A stretch of 64,000 nt of DNA. Source: Halogeometricum limi. Lineage in GTDB: Archaea; Halobacteriota; Halobacteria; Halobacteriales; Haloferacaceae. The notes below the pieces were generated by a model, which saw nothing but the letters and a program-made list of their open reading frames with translations, made no database searches and had not been told where the DNA came from. Each line of letters starts with the position of its first letter. The stretch's first letter is position 1. Of the stretch, positions 27,373 through 36,621 are shown piece after piece. Made by a program: the position numbers and the translations under genes. The stretch is taken from positions 620,001-684,000 of the forward strand of contig NZ_FOYS01000002.1 in assembly GCF_900115785.1 (NCBI RefSeq). The letters run 5' to 3'.

Positions 27373-29073
27373 TCAGACCACGCCGATTTTCTCGCGGTAG
27401 GTGCCGTGCTCTTCGGCGAACACGTCCATTATCTCGCCCATCGTGACGTAGACTTTCACGGCTTCGACGAGGGCGGGCATCACGTTGTCTCCCGCCTCGA
27501 CGGCCGCCCGGACGTCGTCTAACGCCGCCGCCACGGCGTCGTCGTCGCGTTCTTCTTTCACCTCGGCGAGGCGCGCCAACTGCCTGTCCTGCGTCTCCTC
27601 GCCGACGTGGAGGAGGTCCGGTCTGGTGTCTTCGTCCATCGAGTACTTGTTGACGCCGACGACGACTTCCTCGCCCTCTTCGACGCGTTCTTGGTACTCG
27701 TAGGACGCCTCCTGAATCTCGCGGTGGAAGTAGCCCTCGTCGATGCCGGCGAGGACGCCGTCGCGGACGGAGCCCTCACCCATCTCGCGAAGTTCCTCGA
27801 TGTAGGCCATCGCCTCCGCTTCCACCTCGTCGGTCAGCGACTCGACGAAGAAACTGCCGCCGAGTGGGTCGATGGTGTCGGCCGCGCCGGACTCTTCGGC
27901 GATTATCTGTTGGGTCCGGAGGGCGACGCGAACCGCCTCTTCGCCCGGCAACGCGAGCGCTTCGTCGAAACTGTTCGTGTGGAGACTCTGCGTCCCGCCG
28001 AGGACGCCCGCCAGCGCCTGAATCGTCACGCGGACGATGTTGTTCAGCGGTTGCTGGGCCGTCAGCGACTGCCCCGCCGTCTGCGTGTGGAACTTCAGGC
28101 GCTTCGATTCGGGTTTCTCGGCGTCGTACCACTCCTCCATCACGCGGGCGTAGATGCGCCGGGCGGCGCGGAACTTCGCCACCTCCTCGAAGATGGAGTT
28201 GTGCGAGTTGAAGAAAAACGAGAGGAGCGGAGCCACCTCGTCGACGTCCATCCCGCGTTCGACGGCGTCCTCGACGTACGCGAAGCCGTCGGCGAGGGTG
28301 AACGCGAGTTCCTGTACGGCCGTCGACCCCGCCTCCCGGATGTGGTAGCCCGAGACGGAGATGGGGTGGAACTTCGGCGTCTGTTCGGCGGCGAACTCCA
28401 CGGTGTCGGTCACGATGTCCAGCGAGGGGGCGGGCGGGATGACCCACTCTTTCTGCGCGATGAACTCCTTCAGCATGTCGTTCTGGAGGGTGCCGCGAAT
28501 CTCCTCGCGCGGGACGCCCTGTTGGTCCGCGAGCGCGACGTACATCGCGTAGATGACGGGCGCGGAGGGGTTGATGGTGAAGGAGGTGGACACCTCGCCG
28601 ACGTCGATGCCGTCGAACAGAATCTCCATGTCGCGGAGGGTGTCGACGGCGACGCCCTCTTTCCCGACTTCGCCGTCGGAGAGGGGGTCGTCGGAGTCTT
28701 TGCCCATCAACGAGGGCATGTCGAACGCCGTCGAGAGACCCGTCTGGCCGTTCTCGACGAGGAAGTGAAAGCGGTCGTTCGTCTCCTCTGCGGTGCCGAA
28801 CCCGGCGAACTGCCGCATCGTCCACGTCCGACCGCGGTACATCGTCGGATACGGACCGCGCGTGTAGGGGAACTCGCCGGGGAACCCGAGGTCCGCCTCG
28901 AAGTCGAGGTCGGCCACGTCGTTCGGGGTGTACAGGTCGTCGACACCGAGGTTCGAGACGGTCGCGAACCGGTCTTTCCGCTCACCGAACCGCTCTCTGG
29001 CGGGGTCGCGGGTCTCCGACTCCCACTCCTCGCGGGCCTCACGGATGTCCGCGAGTTCGTCCTCGTCGTACAT
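27373..29073 (-). CDS. mcmA1: methylmalonyl-CoA mutase large subunit
   Basis: 566 residues. The enzyme interconverts methylmalonyl-CoA and succinyl-CoA using adenosylcobalamin, linking propionate, odd-chain and branched-chain amino acid catabolism to the citric acid cycle. The substrate-binding TIM barrel is complete, with YTRGPYPTMYRGRTWTMRQF near residue 75 and GTQSLHTNSFDEALALP. The cobalamin domain with DxHxxG is absent, as expected for archaeal enzymes in which a separate small subunit carries it; that gene is not in this window. ATG at 29073 (MYDEDELADI) is chosen over one 21 bases earlier because it matches the usual family start. Confidence 0.94.
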   Translation of the reverse strand: MYDEDELADIREAREEWESETRDPARERFGERKDRFATVSNLGVDDLYTPNDVADLDFEADLGFPGEFPYTRGPYPTMYRGRTWTMRQFAGFGTAEETNDRFHFLVENGQTGLSTAFDMPSLMGKDSDDPLSDGEVGKEGVAVDTLRDMEILFDGIDVGEVSTSFTINPSAPVIYAMYVALADQQGVPREEIRGTLQNDMLKEFIAQKEWVIPPAPSLDIVTDTVEFAAEQTPKFHPISVSGYHIREAGSTAVQELAFTLADGFAYVEDAVERGMDVDEVAPLLSFFFNSHNSIFEEVAKFRAARRIYARVMEEWYDAEKPESKRLKFHTQTAGQSLTAQQPLNNIVRVTIQALAGVLGGTQSLHTNSFDEALALPGEEAVRVALRTQQIIAEESGAADTIDPLGGSFFVESLTDEVEAEAMAYIEELREMGEGSVRDGVLAGIDEGYFHREIQEASYEYQERVEEGEEVVVGVNKYSMDEDTRPDLLHVGEETQDRQLARLAEVKEERDDDAVAAALDDVRAAVEAGDNVMPALVEAVKVYVTMGEIMDVFAEEHGTYREKIGVV

Positions 29074-29129
29074 GGCGCGGAATTGTGCGGACAAATGATT
29101 AAGGATTCGGGTCGCGGTCGGTGAGTCGC

Positions 29130-30503
29130 TCAGCCGAGGACGGCGAGGTTCCCGTCCCAGTCCGTGGCGTACAGGCTCTCGCCGACGACGCGGAGGTCAC
29201 GCGGGTGGAAGCCAACCGGCCGGAGCCACCGTCTCTCGCCCGTCCGTCTGTCGAGTGCGAGGACGCCCGCGCCGTCGCCGGCGCTGTTCGAGAAACTGTT
29301 CACGGTCGGCGCGTAGCCGAGATACAGCGTCTCCCCGGCGACGGTCGGAACGGTGAGAACGGCGAACGGGCGGGTCCGCGACGAGACGGAGTCGACCTCT
29401 ACCCGTCGAGACCACGCGACGGTGCCGTCGTGTCGGTCGATGGCGTAGACGGTCGCCCGGAGGCCGCCGGTGACGGGGATGGTGTCGCCGACGTAGTAGC
29501 GGTCGTCGTCCGCGGCGGCGACGCTCGCCGCGCGGCCGTGCGCGCCGGAGGTGTAGTGACCCGAGAACGACCACGAGTGTTCGTCCGTCTTTCCCGTTCG
29601 GCGCTGCGCGCGGAGCGTGTACGCCGTCTCGACGTTCGACCGACCGGCCACGGTGGTGAGCGCGTGCGTGTCCGAGAGCACGGGTGCGCTGAGAAATCCG
29701 TCGGCCTCGTCGCCGTAGCCGTAGACACCCCGTCCGTCGACGAGGAGCAGAGAGTCGCCGTCGCGGTCGGGCCCGGTGAAATACAGGCGGTCTTCGGCGA
29801 GTGCCGCTCTGGAGACGAACCGGCCGTGTCCGTGTTCGTTCCACAGCCGAAAGCGTTCCTCGCCGTCGAGCGAGAGGCCGTGCGCGCCGAACGGGGTCGT
29901 CAGTTGGACGCGGTCGTTCCCGACGGCCGGTGTCGTCGGTCGGAAGTTGTCTCGGCTGTCGGCGAGGAACGACTCGTGGACGTGCTCTCGGAGGTACGCG
30001 TACAGGTCGAACGTCCACCGGGCGTCGAGCGTCTCCGCGTCGAAGGCGTACACTCTCCCCTCGCCGGTGCTGTAGAGCGTGTCGTCCGCGAGAACGGGAC
30101 TCCCGGGGGCGTCTTCGAGCGACGAGCGTTCGAGAACCGACCCGTCGTCGGGCGAGAGCGCGCGGAGTTCGTACGCACCGTTGGACCGCCACAGGACGTA
30201 CGCGCGGTCCGTCGTCGCCGCGCCGAGAGAGACGCCGCTCCCGGCGTCGTCGTGTCGCCAGCGCACCTCGGGGTCGTCGCTCGGGCCGGGTTCCGTTCGA
30301 GCGTAGCGGGTGTTTCGCACGTCGTAGTTCGGGTACGCCCACCGACCGGGCGTCGGGTCCGACGACGACCCGATGTCGTCGGCTTCCAGTTGCGCGGGTT
30401 CCTCGGGCGTCGTCAGCGACGAGAGCGACGAACACCCCGCGAGGCCGGAGAGCGCCGTCGCGCCGACGGTAGCGAGGAGCGTTCGACGGGTGGGGAGGGC
30501 CAT
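29130..30503 (-). CDS. Tat-exported PQQ-type beta-propeller lipoprotein
   Basis: 457 residues. A twin-arginine signal (PTRRTLLATVG) ends in the lipobox LAGC, so Cys24 probably carries lipid and the protein sits outside the cell membrane. The rest is a seven- or eight-bladed propeller with repeats such as GRVYAFDAETLDARWTF and ATVYAIDRHDGTVAWSRRVE, typical of PQQ-like repeat proteins. No PQQ-dehydrogenase active site is evident, so it is more likely a binding or scaffold protein. Start ATG at 30503. The next gene on the same strand (30544) ends 41 bases upstream of it. Confidence 0.88.
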   Translation of the reverse strand: MALPTRRTLLATVGATALSGLAGCSSLSSLTTPEEPAQLEADDIGSSSDPTPGRWAYPNYDVRNTRYARTEPGPSDDPEVRWRHDDAGSGVSLGAATTDRAYVLWRSNGAYELRALSPDDGSVLERSSLEDAPGSPVLADDTLYSTGEGRVYAFDAETLDARWTFDLYAYLREHVHESFLADSRDNFRPTTPAVGNDRVQLTTPFGAHGLSLDGEERFRLWNEHGHGRFVSRAALAEDRLYFTGPDRDGDSLLLVDGRGVYGYGDEADGFLSAPVLSDTHALTTVAGRSNVETAYTLRAQRRTGKTDEHSWSFSGHYTSGAHGRAASVAAADDDRYYVGDTIPVTGGLRATVYAIDRHDGTVAWSRRVEVDSVSSRTRPFAVLTVPTVAGETLYLGYAPTVNSFSNSAGDGAGVLALDRRTGERRWLRPVGFHPRDLRVVGESLYATDWDGNLAVLG

Positions 30504-30543
30504 CGCTGACGACGACGACACAGAGTGAAAAGAAGCTTCTCCC

Positions 30544-31182
30544 TCAGCCGAAGTTCTCGACTTTCGCCGCGTCCGCGTCGCCGCCGGCGGCGTCGATAGC
30601 CGTCTCGGCCGCTTCGACGAAGTCCGCGAAGCCGTAGACGAACACCTGTTCGTCGTCGTCGCCCGTGACGACGTCGGTGACGGCGGGCCCGATTTCGCCG
30701 TCGGTGACGACGACGGACGCACCGGCGTCGCGGAGCGCATCTAGCCTCTTCTCGTGCGCGGGCGCGTCCGTCCGATAGACGATTGCCACCTCGTTGTCGT
30801 CGGCGACGGCCGCCTCGCCGATACCGACGGCGGGGCCGACGCCGGGTCCGCCCGCGAGGACGACGACGCGCGATTCGCCGTCGTAGTAACTCTTGCCGAA
30901 CGGTCCGGACACGTCGAGTTCGTCTCCCGACTGCAGGTCGACGAGGAACTGGCTGAACGGGCCGGCCTCATCGGGGTCGATACCGACGGTGACCTCGAAC
31001 GTCTCCGCGACGTCCGGCGACGAGAGCGTGTAGAATCGGCTGTACTCCTCGCCCTCGACGGTGGCGGAGAGTTTGACGAACTGGCCGGGTTCGGCCGCGA
31101 AGCCGTCCGGCGTCTCGAACTCGATGGCGACCGTGTTGGGTCCGACGTCGTCGACTGCGACGACGCTGACTGTCGCGTCCAT
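30544..31182 (-). CDS. FAD-dependent ferredoxin-NADP reductase-like protein
   Basis: 212 residues with a FAD domain and a NAD(P) domain. YSRFYTLSSPD is the FAD-binding RxYS/T-type motif, AEPGQFVKLS precedes it, and VVLAGGPGVGPAVGIGEAA is the nucleotide-binding loop. The C-terminal VFVYGFADFVEAAETAI matches the usual end of the module. There is no iron-sulfur domain, so it must pass electrons between pyridine nucleotide and an unidentified partner such as ferredoxin or a membrane redox protein. The ATG at 31182 (MDATVSVVAVDDV) directly precedes the first strand. Confidence 0.88.
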   Translation of the reverse strand: MDATVSVVAVDDVGPNTVAIEFETPDGFAAEPGQFVKLSATVEGEEYSRFYTLSSPDVAETFEVTVGIDPDEAGPFSQFLVDLQSGDELDVSGPFGKSYYDGESRVVVLAGGPGVGPAVGIGEAAVADDNEVAIVYRTDAPAHEKRLDALRDAGASVVVTDGEIGPAVTDVVTGDDDEQVFVYGFADFVEAAETAIDAAGGDADAAKVENFG

Positions 31183-31380
31183 GGTCGTCGGTTCGGTATC
31201 GTCGCCGAAGGGTCTTGCCATCGCGGCGACGGGAGACGCGGGGTGCCGACGACTCCGGTTGACGAACGCGTCATTAATTGCCGGGCACGTGCAGAAATAG
31301 CGCAGCGAGAGGTCCGGAACTGCCCGCACGGTAGGGGATGTTCAGCATTTCCGACGATTGGATTGTTCACCGTTCTCAAT

Positions 31381-31397
31381 GCCTTTCAGAAGGCTTT
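31381..31397 (+). promoter_or_regulatory. hairpin with T run just upstream of korA
   Basis: GCCTT (31381-31385) pairs with AAGGC (31390-31394) around a four-base loop and is followed by TTTT. This has the look of a small terminator, yet it lies only 30 bases before the korA ATG. AGGCTTTTCAT within it sits at the distance expected for a TATA element, so it may instead be the promoter itself. Confidence 0.35.
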
Positions 31398-31426
31398 TCA
31401 TCGGTCCATGGGTACCCCTCACCCAC

Positions 31427-33172
31427 ATGCCTGCGGACTTCAACTGGGCCATCGGCGGGGAAGCCGGCGATGGCATCGACTCGACGGGGAAGATCTTTGC
31501 CCAGGCACTCTCTCGGGCTGGACGACACGTCTTCACCTCGAAGGACTTCGCGTCGCGTATCCGCGGTGGCTACACGGCGTACAAAGTCCGGACAGCAGTG
31601 GACCCGGTGCAGAGCGTCGTCGACAGACTCGACGTGCTCATCGCACTCACTCCTCGAACCATCGAGGAGAACTTAGACGAACTGCACGAGGGTTCGGTCA
31701 TCATCTACGACGGTGAGCGGACCACGATGCAGAACGTCGAGATACCCGAGGGGATGATTGGGCTGGACGTCCCCCTCAAGAGCCTCGCGGAGGAAGCCGG
31801 TGGCGCCATCATGCGCAACGTCGTCGCACTCGGTGCGGCGTGCGAAGTCGCCGACTTCCCCATCGAGAACCTCGACAGCGCACTCGAGAAACGCTTCGGC
31901 TCGAAAGGCCAGCAACTCGTCGACAACAACAAAGAGGCTGCCCGAGCCGGGCAGGACTACGTCGCCGACGAGTTCGACCACGAGTTCGACTACGACTTAG
32001 AGACGACCGACGAGGACTACGTCCTCCTGAACGGCGACGAGGCCATCGGGATGGGCGCCATCGCCGCCGGCTGTAAGTTCTACGCCGGCTACCCTATCAC
32101 GCCCGCGACGGACGTGATGGAGTATCTCACCGGTCGTATCGACAACTTCGGCGGCCACGTCGTGCAGGCGGAGGACGAACTCTCCGCCATCAACATGGCG
32201 CTGGGTGCGGCACGCGCCGGTGCCCGTTCGATGACGGCCACCTCCGGTCCCGGTATCGACCTCATGACCGAGACGTTCGGTCTGGTCGCCACCTCGGAGA
32301 CGCCGCTCGTCATCGTCGACGTGATGCGCTCGGGTCCCTCCACGGGGATGCCGACGAAGCAGGAACAGGGCGACCTGAACATGCTCCTGTACGGCGGGCA
32401 CGGCGAGATTCCGCGGTTCGTCCTCGCGCCGACCACCATCTCCGAGTGCTTCTGGAAGACCGTCGAGGCGTTCAACTACGCCGAGAAGTACCAGACGCCG
32501 GTCTACCTGACGGCCGACCTCTCGCTCGCGGTCACCGAACAGACGTTCTCCCCCGAGGAGTTCGACATGGACCAGGTCGAAATCGACCGCGGCAAGGTCG
32601 TCGACGAGGAGACCATCGGCGAGTGGCAGAACGAGAAGGGCCAGTTCAAGCCCCACGCCATCACCGACGACGGCATCTCCCCGCGCGCGTTCCCCGGCAC
32701 CGCCGAGGGCGCCCACATGTCGACCGGACTCGAACACGACGAACTCGGTCGTCGGACCGAAGACACCGACATGCGCATCGAACAGGTCGACAAGCGCACC
32801 CGGAAGGTCGAGACGGCAAAGGAGGAAGAAGACTGGAGTCCCCGCGAGTTCGGGAACGCCGACTCCGACACCGTCGTCGTCTCCTGGGGGTCGAACGAGG
32901 GCGCGATGGTCGAAGCCATGGAACTGCTGAAAGAGGACGGTATCGACGTTCGCTTCCTGTCGATTCCGTACATGTTCCCGCGCTTCGACCTGACCGAGAC
33001 GTTCGAGGACGCCGACGAGGTCATCGTGGTCGAGTGTAACGCCACGGGACAGTTCGCCGACGTCGTCGAACACGACACGCTCACTCGCGTGAAGCGGGTG
33101 AACAAGTACAACGGTGTCCGGTTCAAGGCGGACGAACTCGCCGCGGACATCAAGCAGACGATGGAGGCCTAA
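31427..33172 (+). CDS. korA: 2-oxoacid:ferredoxin oxidoreductase subunit alpha (gamma-alpha fusion)
   Basis: 581 residues. With KorB it oxidatively decarboxylates a 2-oxoacid to its acyl-CoA, reducing ferredoxin, the haloarchaeal replacement for 2-oxoacid dehydrogenase complexes. The N-terminal 190 residues are the gamma domain (WAIGGEAGDGIDSTGKIF, SRIRGGYTAYKVRT). The alpha domain follows, with FYAGYPITPATDVMEYL and MTATSGPGIDLMTE, and a C-terminal transketolase-like domain ending VKRVNKYNGVRF. Length points to the 2-oxoglutarate rather than the longer pyruvate enzyme, but substrate is not certain. ATG at 31427 precedes the first strand. Confidence 0.93.
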   Translation: MPADFNWAIGGEAGDGIDSTGKIFAQALSRAGRHVFTSKDFASRIRGGYTAYKVRTAVDPVQSVVDRLDVLIALTPRTIEENLDELHEGSVIIYDGERTTMQNVEIPEGMIGLDVPLKSLAEEAGGAIMRNVVALGAACEVADFPIENLDSALEKRFGSKGQQLVDNNKEAARAGQDYVADEFDHEFDYDLETTDEDYVLLNGDEAIGMGAIAAGCKFYAGYPITPATDVMEYLTGRIDNFGGHVVQAEDELSAINMALGAARAGARSMTATSGPGIDLMTETFGLVATSETPLVIVDVMRSGPSTGMPTKQEQGDLNMLLYGGHGEIPRFVLAPTTISECFWKTVEAFNYAEKYQTPVYLTADLSLAVTEQTFSPEEFDMDQVEIDRGKVVDEETIGEWQNEKGQFKPHAITDDGISPRAFPGTAEGAHMSTGLEHDELGRRTEDTDMRIEQVDKRTRKVETAKEEEDWSPREFGNADSDTVVVSWGSNEGAMVEAMELLKEDGIDVRFLSIPYMFPRFDLTETFEDADEVIVVECNATGQFADVVEHDTLTRVKRVNKYNGVRFKADELAADIKQTMEA

Positions 33173-33175
33173 GCT

Positions 33176-34039
33176 ATGAGCTCCGAAATCCGATTCACGG
33201 ACTTCAAATCCGACAAGCAACCCACCTGGTGTCCCGGCTGCGGTGACTTCGGGACGATGAACGGCATGATGAAGGCACTCGCGAACACGGGGAACGACCC
33301 CGACAACACCTTCGTCGTCGCCGGTATCGGCTGTTCCGGGAAGATCGGGACGTACATGCACTCGTACGCCCTCCACGGCGTCCACGGGCGCGCACTCCCC
33401 GTCGGCGCGGGCGTCAAACTCGCGAACCCCGACCTCGAAGTGATGGTCGCCGGCGGCGACGGTGACGGCTACTCCATCGGCGCGGGCCACTTCGTCCACG
33501 CCGTTCGGCGCAACGTCGACATGACGTACGTCGTGATGGACAACCGAATCTACGGCCTGACGAAGGGGCAGGCGTCGCCCACCTCGCGCGAGGACTTCGA
33601 GACGTCGACGACGCCCGAAGGGCCCCAGCAACCCCCGGTCAACCCGATGGCACTCGCCCTCTCGGCCGGTGCGACGTTCATCGCGCAGTCGTTCTCGACG
33701 GACGCGCAGCGACACGCCGAAATCGTGCAGAAGGCCATCGAACACGACGGCTTCGGCTTCGTCAACGTGTTCAGTCCGTGCGTCACGTTCAACGACGTGG
33801 ACACGTACGACTACTTCCGCGACAACCTCGTGGACCTCGCCGAAGACGACCACGACCCACACGACTACGAGGCCGCAAAAGAGGTCATCCTCGACGCGGA
33901 CAAGGAGTTCCAAGGCGTCGTCTGGCAGGACGAATCGTCCGTGCCCTACGACGAGAAGCACGACCTCACGGAGAACATGTCGGAGATAGACGACGGCGCG
34001 CCCGAGGGCGCGATGGACCTCGTCCGCGAGTTCTACTGA
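33176..34039 (+). CDS. korB: 2-oxoacid:ferredoxin oxidoreductase subunit beta
   Basis: 287 residues. It carries thiamine diphosphate and an iron-sulfur cluster. WCPGCGDFGTMNGMMKAL supplies two Cys near the start; GIGCSGKIG another; GGDGDGYSIGAGHFVHA followed by VVMDNRIYGLTKGQ is the thiamine-diphosphate motif; and FSPCVTFN gives the fourth Cys. The gene starts three bases after the korA stop, so they form an operon and a heterodimeric enzyme. The C-terminal region is acidic. Confidence 0.95.
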   Translation: MSSEIRFTDFKSDKQPTWCPGCGDFGTMNGMMKALANTGNDPDNTFVVAGIGCSGKIGTYMHSYALHGVHGRALPVGAGVKLANPDLEVMVAGGDGDGYSIGAGHFVHAVRRNVDMTYVVMDNRIYGLTKGQASPTSREDFETSTTPEGPQQPPVNPMALALSAGATFIAQSFSTDAQRHAEIVQKAIEHDGFGFVNVFSPCVTFNDVDTYDYFRDNLVDLAEDDHDPHDYEAAKEVILDADKEFQGVVWQDESSVPYDEKHDLTENMSEIDDGAPEGAMDLVREFY

Positions 34040-34127
34040 GAACGCATCCGACGACGAGCGAGACGGTGCGGCGCGGCCCGAATTTTTCTTTCTTCCCGAG
34101 AGTCGCAGATGAGAGACCGGTCGACCG

Positions 34128-34493
34128 CTACTCGGCCGCCGTCGCTCCACCGAACTCGGCTTCGAGCGTGTCCGACGCCTGCGAGAGGAGTTCGAGTTCG
34201 TCCGCGTCGAATTCGGTGACGAGTTGCGCGTCGGCGTCGTACGTCAGGACGCCCGCCATCTCGAGTTTCGGGAGGTGGGTGTGGTGCAGTTGTACTTCGA
34301 GGCGACTGAGTCGCATCGGTCCGTCCGGCGTCGCCGTCTGCGTCTGTTCTGCGATGGCGTTCGCGACCGCGGATGTCATCTCCGACAACGGCGTCGGGAC
34401 GTCCTGTGCCCGCGCGGTGACGACGATTGCTCGTCGAATGCGATGGCCGAGAAGACCGTAAACGGCATCTCGTTGCAGGGATGGAGAAGTCAC
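34128..34493 (-). CDS. DUF7344-like winged-helix protein
   Basis: 121 residues from GTG at 34493 (VTSPSLQRDAVYGLLGHRIRRAIV). The run RDAVYGLLGHRIRRAIVV, then LHHTHLPKLEMAGVLTYDADA, matches small haloarchaeal winged-helix regulators of the DUF7344 type, in which a helix-turn-helix is followed by a wing. Target genes are unknown. An ATG at 34520 is also in frame, but a TATA-like element covers it, so a leaderless GTG start fits better. It converges with korB. Confidence 0.8.
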   Translation of the reverse strand: MTSPSLQRDAVYGLLGHRIRRAIVVTARAQDVPTPLSEMTSAVANAIAEQTQTATPDGPMRLSRLEVQLHHTHLPKLEMAGVLTYDADAQLVTEFDADELELLSQASDTLEAEFGGATAAE

Positions 34494-34514
34494 AATTATC
34501 CTCACGCACTGATG

Positions 34515-34524
34515 ATACAAATAA
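34515..34524 (-). promoter_or_regulatory. TATA-like box deciding the start of the DUF7344-like gene
   Basis: Minus-strand TTATTTGTAT lies 22-31 bases before the GTG at 34493. This is the normal spacing for leaderless haloarchaeal transcripts and includes the alternative ATG at 34520, which would then be untranscribed. Confidence 0.5.
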
Positions 34525-34639
34525 CACGTGTGAGGACGAATGTAACAACATCTGTCTGAAACGTCTACGCTCGTATATTACTCTGGTGGCCGAAACGGCG
34601 GAAAATGGATGAAAGAACCGGGAGAACCGGCCATCAGCG

Positions 34640-34645
34640 TTATAC
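34640..34645 (+). promoter_or_regulatory. TATA box of the TrmB-like gene
   Basis: TTATAC lies 25-30 bases before the ATG at 34670, the standard position for a leaderless transcript. Confidence 0.55.
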
Positions 34646-34669
34646 CCGTCCGACGTTCACACGGCGAGT

Positions 34670-35482
34670 ATGCCCACGTACCAGTCGGAGACGGCGACGG
34701 AGAACGCCGTCGGTGCACTGAGTAGTCTTGGCCTCACGAGTTACGAGGCGAAGTGCTACGTCGCGCTCCTCAGGTTGGGCCGTGGCACCGCCCGTGAGGT
34801 TGCAGACGTCTCCACCGTTCCGCGTTCCCGCGTCTACGACGCGATGAAGTCCCTTCACGAACAGGGGTTCGTCGACATCGAGTACTCGAACCCCAGGACG
34901 TACCAGCCGGTGTCGTTAGAGCGTGCGCTCGAACTCATCTCCAGTCGTCGAGAGGACCACGAAACGGCGCTCCGAGAGGCCGCCGCACACCTCCCGGCGA
35001 CGGACGTAGACGACGGCGGCGACGACGACGGCGTCTGGACCGTCGCGAAACACGACCACGTCCGCGACAGAGAGTCCCGACTGCTCGACGCGGCGACGGA
35101 CCGCGTCCTCGCCTACGCCCGCGCCGAGAGCCTCACCCAACCGTTCCTCGGCGACGTCGCGCGTCTCCTCGAACGCGGCGTCGAGGTGACGCTTCTGGTC
35201 GACAGCGAGGCGGCGAGACGCCGCGCAGTCGACGAGTTGGGCGAGGACGCCGCCGTCGTCAACCTCGAAGAGTCGCTTCGACTCGTCCGCCCCGACGACG
35301 GCGACAGTGGACACGTCGCCCGAGCGTTCTCCGTCGACTACGAGGCGGCGATGGTCGTCTCGGCGGAGGTGAACGGACACACCGGGACGCGCCGCGAGTC
35401 GGCCGTCTGGAGTCGCGGAAACGGACCCGGTATCGGGTTCGTCCACCTCGTCACCGGCACGCTCGACGCCGCGACTCGGTGA
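34670..35482 (+). CDS. TrmB-family transcriptional regulator
   Basis: 270 residues. The N-terminal winged helix (LSSLGLTSYEAKCYVALLRLGRG, then STVPRSRVYDAMKSLHEQGFV) is the TrmB DNA-binding domain. The remainder (about 120-270) resembles the phospholipase-D-like effector half found in haloarchaeal relatives, but without clear sugar-binding residues. Members repress or activate metabolic genes in response to small molecules or redox. Its targets are not evident; korAB lies upstream beyond a convergent gene. ATG at 34670 agrees with the promoter spacing. Confidence 0.88.
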   Translation: MPTYQSETATENAVGALSSLGLTSYEAKCYVALLRLGRGTAREVADVSTVPRSRVYDAMKSLHEQGFVDIEYSNPRTYQPVSLERALELISSRREDHETALREAAAHLPATDVDDGGDDDGVWTVAKHDHVRDRESRLLDAATDRVLAYARAESLTQPFLGDVARLLERGVEVTLLVDSEAARRRAVDELGEDAAVVNLEESLRLVRPDDGDSGHVARAFSVDYEAAMVVSAEVNGHTGTRRESAVWSRGNGPGIGFVHLVTGTLDAATR

Positions 35483-35553
35483 CGCCCGACGGCGCCGGGC
35501 GGCGGCGACTCGCCACCGACCCGAGAGCGTCCGACCGCTCCGAGAGAGGCTGG

Positions 35554-36198
35554 TTATCCGCCGACAGCGCGGTACTCGGCCGCCGCGAGCATCCGTTCGA
35601 CGGCCCCGCGTTCGTCCATCGTCGCCGGGTGGACGGACAGGGCGAGGACGACGTCGTCTCCGTGTTCGACGGCCACGACGTGGACGCGAACGTCGACGCT
35701 CCCCGCTTCGGTGTCGACGACGCCCGCGTACGTCGTCAACGGAGCCGTCGCCCCGAGGAGTTCGACGTCCCGCGTCGACAGTTCTCTGAGGTCGGTGACG
35801 TTCTCCACGTTTCCGAGCGTCCGGGCGCGACTCGCGAGTTCGAGGCCCGTCCTGACGACGCCGGGGTCCGTCACGGCCCGGAGCGGGTTGGCGGAGATGC
35901 CGGCGACGCGCGCGTTCGGCGACGTGACGACGAGGAACGCGGCCGTCTCGTTCTCCCCGGTGGTCCGCGAGTAGCCGGCGACGTGGTTCGTCACCGACAC
36001 CTCGCCGCCGACGCCGGCGACGCCGACGGGGACGCGGAGCGGAACGCTCGTCGCGTTGCCCGCGACGTACCCCTCGCGTTCGTAGGCGGACGACGGTACC
36101 GTCGTCGCTCCGGCGTCGGCGCTCGCGAGCGTTCCCAGACAGCCCGAGAGCGCGACGACGAGGACGATACAGCCGATTGTCAGTGAACGACGAGACAC
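35554..36198 (-). CDS. DUF6517-like haloarchaeal lipoprotein
   Basis: 214 residues. A hydrophobic signal ends in lipobox LSGC, so Cys20 is probably lipid-anchored; twin Arg at positions 3-4 suggests Tat export. The mature part is beta-rich (YVAGNATSVPLRVPVGVAGV) and matches a haloarchaea-specific family with no known role. It ends 71 bases from the TrmB-like gene, convergent. Confidence 0.8.
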   Translation of the reverse strand: MSRRSLTIGCIVLVVALSGCLGTLASADAGATTVPSSAYEREGYVAGNATSVPLRVPVGVAGVGGEVSVTNHVAGYSRTTGENETAAFLVVTSPNARVAGISANPLRAVTDPGVVRTGLELASRARTLGNVENVTDLRELSTRDVELLGATAPLTTYAGVVDTEAGSVDVRVHVVAVEHGDDVVLALSVHPATMDERGAVERMLAAAEYRAVGG

Positions 36199-36283
36199 GG
36201 CGCTGATACGACGTGCGAGACGATGACCGTTGCGCCGGGCGGACGCGGAGTCGCCGTCGCCGCCGCCCTCCGAGCGATTCGTC

Positions 36284-36481
36284 TCACTCGTCTCGGTCGT
36301 CGACTCGTTCGACGTGCAGGCGGTAGCGGGCGCCGCAGTCGAGACAGCGCGCGTCGCTCGACTCTATGAGGTCGGTGACTAGTACCTCCCCGAACTCGCA
36401 CTCGGGGCAGTCGTAGACGAGCGAGTCGCCGGCGATTCGGTGCGCGAACGCGTTCGTGTTCTCGGTGGTGAGTTGTGACAT
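36284..36481 (-). CDS. small zinc-ribbon protein
   Basis: 65 residues with two Cys pairs, CPECEFGEVLV and CLDCGARYRLH, separated by 18 residues, the layout of a rubredoxin-like zinc ribbon. The N-terminal 20 residues are polar. Function unknown; similar tiny zinc proteins are numerous in haloarchaea. ATG at 36481. It is divergent from the geranylgeranyl reductase gene, 140 bases away. Confidence 0.8.
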   Translation of the reverse strand: MSQLTTENTNAFAHRIAGDSLVYDCPECEFGEVLVTDLIESSDARCLDCGARYRLHVERVDDRDE

Positions 36482-36585
36482 CGTGTCTCCCCCGATTGCT
36501 TGTCAACTCGCACCACACTAACTGTAATGCCGCTTTTGCGTCCCCCGAAAAACACCAGAACCAGTCGTTCGAGCGGCAGATACGG

Positions 36586-36595
36586 TTTATTTTTA
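36586..36595 (+). promoter_or_regulatory. TATA-like element of the geranylgeranyl reductase gene
   Basis: TTTATTTTTA lies 27-36 bases before the ATG at 36622, a strong AT-rich core promoter in otherwise GC-rich sequence. The leader, if any, would be under ten bases. Confidence 0.6.
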
Positions 36596-36621
36596 TGAGG
36601 GCCGCTGAAACATGAGGTAAC

